18,587 bases of DNA, taken from Gammaproteobacteria bacterium. Its GTDB lineage: Bacteria > Pseudomonadota > Gammaproteobacteria > SZUA-229. Each line of letters opens with the position of its first letter. Position 1 is the stretch's first letter. The translations under genes and the position numbers were made by a program. The stretch is taken from assembly GCA_026197015.1 (NCBI GenBank), contig JAPHRB010000149.1:1-18587 (forward strand), in the 5' to 3' direction. The notes under the pieces are model-generated. The model ran no database searches. It worked only from the letters and a program-made list of their open reading frames with translations, and was not told the origin of the DNA. Positions 14,569 to 18,587 of this stretch are shown in pieces.

Positions 14569-16482
14569 TCAAACGAGCTGTAAACGTAGAATTCCTTCCA
14601 TTTTTTCAGCTGTTTCAGATTTTCCTGTACGACTATCACCAACTAGAGCTATGGTTATATTAATCTCATCTTCTCTGGTTTTGGATAACTCTCGCTTTTC
14701 TAAGGCAGATGTTTTAATTAATTCAATCAGATCATTGGCAAGTCTAACCGGCCCCTCCTGTTCAACCTGATCTCTATCATTAAAATCGCAACGCTGAAGA
14801 TCTTCATCAGTGTTGCCTTCATAAACACCGGCCATTAACTGGCTATGGGCAACACCGACTTTAAGCTCGCCACGATTAATAAGAATATTCATGTCACCAA
14901 TAAAAGCCTTTTCATTTTCTGAAAACTTTTCAAACAAGGCTGGATGCAATATTTCATGATTATTATCTTTTAACAAGGGGAAGGGGTTTGCCCAGTAACT
15001 GCTTTCTTTTGCACCACGGTGAGTTTGGGTTGACCCCGCAGCCACACGTTCGCCAAGTCTAAAGTGCTGTAACGCATCTTCTATATGCATATCAGCTTTT
15101 ATGGTGTTTTCGCCGGGCTCAATAAGTGTGAAATTATTCATGTATAAAAGAATATCGAGTGGATCAAGTCGGTATAGTTCATCAACTTCCGTAACCGGTA
15201 CTATTTGTCGTGCATTTGAACCGGTATCTTTGTTGTAACCCACTTCACGGCCAGCCATCTGTAGTTTAGCCTGTTCGCTGAATCCATCCAGACAGGCAAA
15301 TGCACCGGTTTCTGTACCACAAAAAACAGGACGGGTTATTTTGTCGGCTTGCTGTTTTATCAGGCTAATCTTGCCCATGTCATCGGCTTTGATTAACATC
15401 TCTGCGATATAAGGTATATCGTTATCAAAACGCACAACATAACGGGTGCAGCCACAATGTAGGGGTAGCTCTCCATTTAAGATTGCCAGTACATTGTGTA
15501 GTGTAAGAAGTGGTTTCTTGGCATAACCAAAGTACTTTAGTTCATCAATGTTTGGTACAAGTCCGATTAATAACTCACTATCCTGATCATAGTAATAACC
15601 CAGATCTTTTTCATCTGCGTTTGGATCACCGAAGAAAAATAGACCATCAGGTTTTCGGTTACTGGTGATGTCTTCAATTTTGGCAAACGGGAATAAATTT
15701 AAAAGCCCCGGTTCCATTTCTATACAGCCTCGTGATTTATGAATGAAGGTAATGAGTAATGATGTGCCCACCTGTAGCGGCACAGAAACCCAGTTTTCAA
15801 TATTAAACTCACCTAATTTTAGAGGGTTGTGTTTTAATTCATAAAATGGTTTGGCGCGTTTATTAGATGGCGTTGAATAATCAACGCCAGTTTTTATATC
15901 AGCTGCAACAGTTAAAGGTACATGAGCCAGTAATGAGTAATCAGCAGGATAGTTAAAATAATGTCCAGAAATTTCACCCGCTGTTACATTAGGTGAGGCA
16001 TCCATGCCTGGTGTACGACGCACTCCCTGATCCATATTTACTTTATTAAGTAACTGGCGGCGTGTCTCAAGAATTAAATCTGCCAGACGCTGTGCCTTAT
16101 CGGTTACTTTATCTTTAACGGTTTGAGTTGTTTCAAGACCCGTTGATACTACATCATTTTGTAAGCGAACCAGCCGTGTATAACCTGAACCACGATAATG
16201 ATGAAAAGCACCATCCATAAAACGGATCAACTCTCTAGCTTTATCCTGTTTATCCAGGGCATCAAACTCACTGGTTTCCAGTATTTTTATAAGGTCACGT
16301 GTGCTTACTTTTTTAATGAAATCAATTTTATGATCAGCTTCAGTGCGTCGTTGATCAGGGCGGCTTTGCAAATCATTTATAAATTCCTGTTTATAGATAT
16401 TAAGAAAACGTGCAAATGCCAGGCTGCGAAGTAGTTGACCTGATGTATTACAACCATCACGAATTTCGAGAATTTCTTCCAT
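14569..16482 (-). CDS. Orphan 637-residue protein ending in an HPr-kinase-like P-loop
   Basis: I do not recognise this protein as a named family. Residues 1-150 are charged and helical with no signal peptide. The middle holds blocks that recall the PEP carboxykinase fold in the usual order: CGTETGAFACLDGF (388-401, compare the GVFNFEGG region), SNARQIVPV (422-430, compare the NTR..YPI arginine block), LDILLYMNNF (442-451) and LQHFRLGERVAAGST (471-485, compare the HF.SG.TAK block). Only at the very end, residues 615-623, comes a Walker A loop, GDSRTGKSETAEKM, nearly identical to GDSGxGKSETALEL of HPr kinase. It stops about 15 residues later, before the Asp pair an HprK would have. A strong terminator follows, and no frame continues the domain. 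Circular permutation, truncation or a non-catalytic nucleotide-binding role are open. The cysteines in PLHCGCTRY (340-348) are another odd feature. Confidence 0.75.
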   Translation of the reverse strand: MEEILEIRDGCNTSGQLLRSLAFARFLNIYKQEFINDLQSRPDQRRTEADHKIDFIKKVSTRDLIKILETSEFDALDKQDKARELIRFMDGAFHHYRGSGYTRLVRLQNDVVSTGLETTQTVKDKVTDKAQRLADLILETRRQLLNKVNMDQGVRRTPGMDASPNVTAGEISGHYFNYPADYSLLAHVPLTVAADIKTGVDYSTPSNKRAKPFYELKHNPLKLGEFNIENWVSVPLQVGTSLLITFIHKSRGCIEMEPGLLNLFPFAKIEDITSNRKPDGLFFFGDPNADEKDLGYYYDQDSELLIGLVPNIDELKYFGYAKKPLLTLHNVLAILNGELPLHCGCTRYVVRFDNDIPYIAEMLIKADDMGKISLIKQQADKITRPVFCGTETGAFACLDGFSEQAKLQMAGREVGYNKDTGSNARQIVPVTEVDELYRLDPLDILLYMNNFTLIEPGENTIKADMHIEDALQHFRLGERVAAGSTQTHRGAKESSYWANPFPLLKDNNHEILHPALFEKFSENEKAFIGDMNILINRGELKVGVAHSQLMAGVYEGNTDEDLQRCDFNDRDQVEQEGPVRLANDLIELIKTSALEKRELSKTREDEINITIALVGDSRTGKSETAEKMEGILRLQLV

Positions 16483-16583
16483 CTTAATACCAGTTTGTTA
16501 TTAAAGTTTAGGATATATTAAACCTATAAATAGACGGCTACCAATTAAGTGCATTGAGAGCAGGATTAAATAAATTATTGAGC

Positions 16584-16610
16584 AAGCTTTAACTATGTGT
16601 AGTTAAGCTT
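16584..16610. repeat. Inverted repeat with HindIII-type ends
   Basis: AAGCTTTAACTA and TAGTTAAGCTT pair across TGTG with one bulged T, forming an 11-base-pair stem. It lies upstream of the transposase remnant and upstream of the 637-residue protein gene. It may be an operator or a terminator without a U-run. Confidence 0.5.
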
Positions 16611-16635
16611 AATAATATTAAGATTTTAGGGGGGG

Positions 16636-16893
16636 TTGACGACAAAACACAATAATTTCGAGCATTTACGTAACGGCTGGACAGGTTTCAGGTTTTGTAT
16701 GGCATTAAAATCAGGCAGCCGTCCTCATGCTGAAAATCGACTGCTAGTCTGCTTGGTGTCATTGGTGTGTACTCTTATCATTTATCAGTTGACTGGTTAT
16801 AACATTTAACTGTTGCGTCATACATTGCTGCAAAAGAAATATCGTTTTTTCTACAGGACAATCACGACAAACAAACAGGTAAGATTTAGATGA
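16636..16893 (+). pseudogene. Probable decayed IS4/IS10-type transposase C-terminus
   Basis: One frame stays open from 16636 to the TGA at 16891-16893, apart from a single TAA at 16807-16809. It translates as FEHLRNGWTGFRFCMALKSG (about 8-27), then HAENRLLVCLVSLVCTLIIY and LTGYNI, stop, then KKYRFFYRTITTNKQVRF. The order of a glycine-phenylalanine patch, an SR..ERL segment, a hydrophobic alanine/leucine-type helix, and a final YRF..NT..R block matches the C-terminal end of IS4/IS10-family transposases, where FRD.KSHR.GF, RL..LLL...L and NT.R.RRVLS occur. The catalytic residues, the N-terminus and the terminal repeats are missing, so only a relic is proposed. A 36-residue reading from ATG 16699, with AGG six bases before it, could instead be a small membrane protein. 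Confidence 0.4.
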
Positions 16894-17004
16894 AGGGTAT
16901 AAATAGATAGTTTATTACCCCATAATTTTCTTTAGCTGTTTCAGATGAATTTTAATTTGATTTTTTCTACGTCTTGATCACTCTGAGATTGTTTGTCTTT
17001 TCTC

Positions 17005-17038
17005 AAAAAAAAGCTGGTCACATATGTGCCAGCTTTTT
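17005..17038 (-). terminator. Strong terminator of the sulfur-globule-like gene
   Basis: On the minus strand AAAAAGCTGG and CCAGCTTTTT flank the self-complementary CACATATGTG, giving a stem of about 15 pairs with one bulge, followed by a run of eight T. It lies 28 bases after the stop codon; a strong terminator suits a highly expressed structural protein. The A and T runs make it work in both directions. Confidence 0.8.
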
Positions 17039-17065
17039 AGTAACTACGCTTTGTTCAAAGTGTAA

Positions 17066-17488
17066 TTATTTTGCAGGAGCAGGAGCCGCTGGTGCTGGAG
17101 CAGCAGGAGCGTAGCCGTATGGCGCTGGGGCATAACCGTAAGGCGCTGGGGCGTAACCATTGTTGTAACCGTTGTAACCGTTGTAGCCATTGTAACCACC
17201 ATTATATCCATTTTGGCCGTTATAACGGTTTTGGAACTGGTTGTTACCATTGCCATAACCCTGACCATTACCACGACCATTAGCATTCATGTTGAAGCCG
17301 AAGTTGCCATCACCCATCATGTCGCCCATACCATTACCATTACCGTAACCATTGTTGTTCCAGTTACTATTACCATTGTTATAACCGTTGTTATAACCAT
17401 TATTATTGAAAGGACCCCACCATGCATTAGCAGTTGAAGATGCAAGAGCAAGTGTAGCCGCAATAGCGATAATGTTTAATGTTTTCAT
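17066..17488 (-). CDS. Sulfur-globule-type Gly/Asn/Tyr-rich secreted protein
   Basis: A 140-residue exported structural protein resembling the sulfur globule proteins (Sgp) of purple sulfur bacteria, which form the protein envelope around periplasmic elemental sulfur. A signal peptide (MKTLNIIAIAATLALASS, cleavage after TANA) is followed by WWGPFNNNGY, which recalls the AWWGG start of mature Sgp. MGDMMGDGNFGFNMNANGRG (about 54-73) recalls the GDGFGD...FNMNM region. Then come NGY tandem repeats (about 90-113) and a proline-alanine tail built from APAPYGY repeats (about 113-140). No cysteine is present, as in known Sgp. GAGG lies eight bases before the ATG. The Ala-Pro tail is the part least like the described proteins. 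A Gly-rich secreted protein of another kind is the alternative. Confidence 0.75.
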   Translation of the reverse strand: MKTLNIIAIAATLALASSTANAWWGPFNNNGYNNGYNNGNSNWNNNGYGNGNGMGDMMGDGNFGFNMNANGRGNGQGYGNGNNQFQNRYNGQNGYNGGYNGYNGYNGYNNGYAPAPYGYAPAPYGYAPAAPAPAAPAPAK

Positions 17489-17520
17489 TTTTCATTCCTC
17501 ATTTAATTAACAGATTTTTT

Positions 17521-17552
17521 TTCATGCGCTTAGGTCTTTCTAGACCATGAAT
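17521..17552 (-). promoter_or_regulatory. Hairpin in the leader of the sulfur-globule-like gene
   Basis: On the mRNA, GGTCT-AGAA-AGACC forms a tight stem-loop framed by outer TTCAT/ATGAA pairing, about 33 to 64 bases before the start codon. Such a 5' structure can protect an abundant mRNA from decay or regulate its translation. Confidence 0.4.
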
Positions 17553-17632
17553 AAATAATATTAGTAAAATATAATATATACAAGTACTAACATATACCGT
17601 CTATCAGCTTTTGCTTATAAAGGTTTTTTTGA

Positions 17633-17646
17633 TTGATATAAATCAT
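17633..17646. promoter_or_regulatory. FNR-type box candidate between sulfur-globule and helicase genes
   Basis: TTGAT-ATAA-ATCAT differs from the FNR consensus TTGAT-N4-ATCAA only at the last base and is not part of a terminator. On the minus strand TATATG near 17591-17596 could be the -10 element of the sulfur-globule gene, about 45 bases downstream of the box; the helicase start lies 114 bases away on the other side. Confidence 0.4.
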
Positions 17647-17759
17647 GATGTAAGGGGGTTAAATTGCTGCAAGTGCAGGTAGTTAAGTGCAGTTATTAAA
17701 GTCTTCATGTAAGCTATCAGACTTTATTTGGGCCTATAAATTTAATAAATAGAATAAAT

Positions 17760-18587
17760 ATGAATTCTGACTCGAATTTTGAAATATCTGGTTTATCCCC
17801 CTCAATACTACAAGCAGTAAATGAAAAAGGTTATAAGTCAGCCTCACCAATACAGTTAAAAGCAATACCTGTTGTGCTACAAGGTAAAGACCTGATGGCG
17901 GCTGCACAAACGGGTACGGGCAAAACAGCCGCCTTTACCTTGCCTGTATTAGATATTCTTAGCAAAGGTAAAGCAGCGACTTCAAATCAGGCAAGAGCGC
18001 TTATACTAACACCTACACGTGAACTGGCTGTTCAGGTAGGAGAAAGCGTTAAGGTTTATGGCAAATATACATCACTACGTTCTACGGTAGTTTATGGTGG
18101 GGTGAAAATTAATCCTCAAATGATGAAATTACGTAAAGGAGTTGATGTATTAATTGCAACTCCCGGGCGACTACTCGATCTCTATCATCAAAATGCCGTA
18201 AAATTTGAGCGGCTTGAAATACTGGTATTAGATGAAGCAGATAAAATGCTGGAGTTGGGTTTTATCGATGATATTAGCAAGATACTTGGTCTATTACCTA
18301 AACAACGTCAAAACCTTTTATTTTCAGCCACTTACTCCGATGAAATTCGCCGATTTGCAAAACAGTTATTAAATAAAGCTGTTGAAGTATCTGTATCACC
18401 AGAAAACACAAGCGTAAAGAAAATTAATCAATGGATGTGTCCGGTAGATAAAAAGAAAAAACCTGCATTATTAGCCTATTTAATAAAACAGAAAAACTGG
18501 CAACAGGTACTGGTTTTCAGTAAAACAAAAAATGCTGCTGATAAGCTGACTCGCTATCTTCAGGAGCAGGGCATTGAAAGCATATCC
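17760..18587 (+). CDS. DEAD-box RNA helicase (RhlE-like), C-terminus cut by window edge
   Basis: The first 276 codons of an ATP-dependent RNA helicase that unwinds short RNA duplexes in ribosome assembly or RNA turnover. All motifs of the first RecA domain are present in order: Q motif with Phe7 and SPIQ (29-32), motif I AQTGTGKT (49-56), PTRELA (85-90), TPGR (134-137), motif II DEAD (158-161) and SAT (189-191). The second RecA domain begins with QVLVFSKTKNAADKL (about 250-264). The short N-terminus and GLSPSILQAVNEKGY suggest the RhlE group. The start is the only ATG before the Q motif; no good ribosome binding site precedes it. The remainder, including any basic C-terminal tail, lies beyond the right edge. 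Confidence 0.92.
   Translation, partial: MNSDSNFEISGLSPSILQAVNEKGYKSASPIQLKAIPVVLQGKDLMAAAQTGTGKTAAFTLPVLDILSKGKAATSNQARALILTPTRELAVQVGESVKVYGKYTSLRSTVVYGGVKINPQMMKLRKGVDVLIATPGRLLDLYHQNAVKFERLEILVLDEADKMLELGFIDDISKILGLLPKQRQNLLFSATYSDEIRRFAKQLLNKAVEVSVSPENTSVKKINQWMCPVDKKKKPALLAYLIKQKNWQQVLVFSKTKNAADKLTRYLQEQGIESIS

Larger units (their letters stand above)
16483..17065. other. 583-base stretch without an intact gene
   Basis: This gap contains a hairpin at 16584-16610, a likely decayed transposase end at 16636-16893, and the sulfur-globule gene terminator at 17005-17038. Between 16894 and 17004 I see only AT-rich sequence with no RNA gene or convincing ORF. Confidence 0.6.

Noticed and set aside
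16198..16434. 78-codon plus-strand ORF opposite the 637-residue gene
   Set aside because: Lies inside a longer coherent coding frame on the other strand and shows no recognisable protein character.
17150..17400. Short tandem repeats that could suggest a CRISPR or satellite array
   Set aside because: The period is a few codons (NGY, APAPYGY) and stays in the reading frame, so these are protein repeats of one gene without spacers.
17071..17437. Plus-strand ORFs opposite the sulfur-globule-like gene
   Set aside because: They are His- or Ile/Thr-only readings of the complementary repeats, with no start signals; the minus-strand gene with signal peptide and terminator explains the region.
1..18587. 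tRNA, rRNA, CRISPR array, riboswitch or prophage genes
   Set aside because: No cloverleaf, rRNA segment, repeat-spacer pattern or phage structural gene was recognised on either strand by eye; weak RNA elements could still be missed without a covariance search.

Overview
The window looks like a piece of chromosome from a low-GC, sulfur-oxidising gammaproteobacterium. Two genes suggest this. One is a secreted Gly/Asn/Tyr-rich protein (17066-17488) of the type that coats periplasmic sulfur globules. The other is a complete glycolate oxidase set, glcD-glcE-glcF, which RuBisCO-using autotrophs need to handle photorespiratory glycolate. The YheT-type hydrolase, the DUF1415 protein and the YeeN-type YebC protein also fit a gammaproteobacterium. 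This placement rests on protein resemblance, not on a marker gene.

Layout. 1-1727 (minus): a tight three-gene operon with a secreted thioredoxin-like protein, a Tat-signal small subunit of the gluconate-dehydrogenase subunit 3 type, and a GMC flavoprotein that runs off the left edge. 1844-2065 (plus): a small acidic protein. 2125-3467 (minus): a DUF1415 protein and a MOSC-domain protein joined by an ATGA overlap. 3652-4044 (minus): a degenerate PilZ-like protein. 4307-7325 (plus): a lysozyme-like lipoprotein and a large MscS-type channel. 7432-11975 (minus): YebC/YeeN-type protein, then glcD, glcE and glcF. 12061-12605 (minus): two small unknown proteins with an ATGA overlap. 12712-13686 (plus): YheT-type hydrolase. 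13870-16482 (minus): a 637-residue orphan protein followed by a CBS-pair protein. 16483-17065 holds no intact gene, but does hold what looks like a decayed transposase end. 17066-17488 (minus): sulfur-globule-like protein. 17760 to the right edge (plus): a DEAD-box RNA helicase.

How the genes may work together. GlcD, GlcE and GlcF form one membrane-associated enzyme oxidising glycolate to glyoxylate. The GMC and Tat-signal proteins should form a periplasm-facing dehydrogenase, with the thioredoxin-like protein possibly helping folding or redox repair. The lipoprotein and MscS channel both act at the cell envelope. 

The most unusual item is the 637-residue protein. It ends about 15 residues after a Walker A motif that is nearly that of HPr kinase, while blocks upstream recall the PEP carboxykinase fold. 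It may be a permuted or truncated member of that superfamily, and its CBS neighbour could be its sensor. Candidate CRP- and FNR-type sites lie upstream of the envelope lipoprotein, the CBS gene and the sulfur-globule gene.
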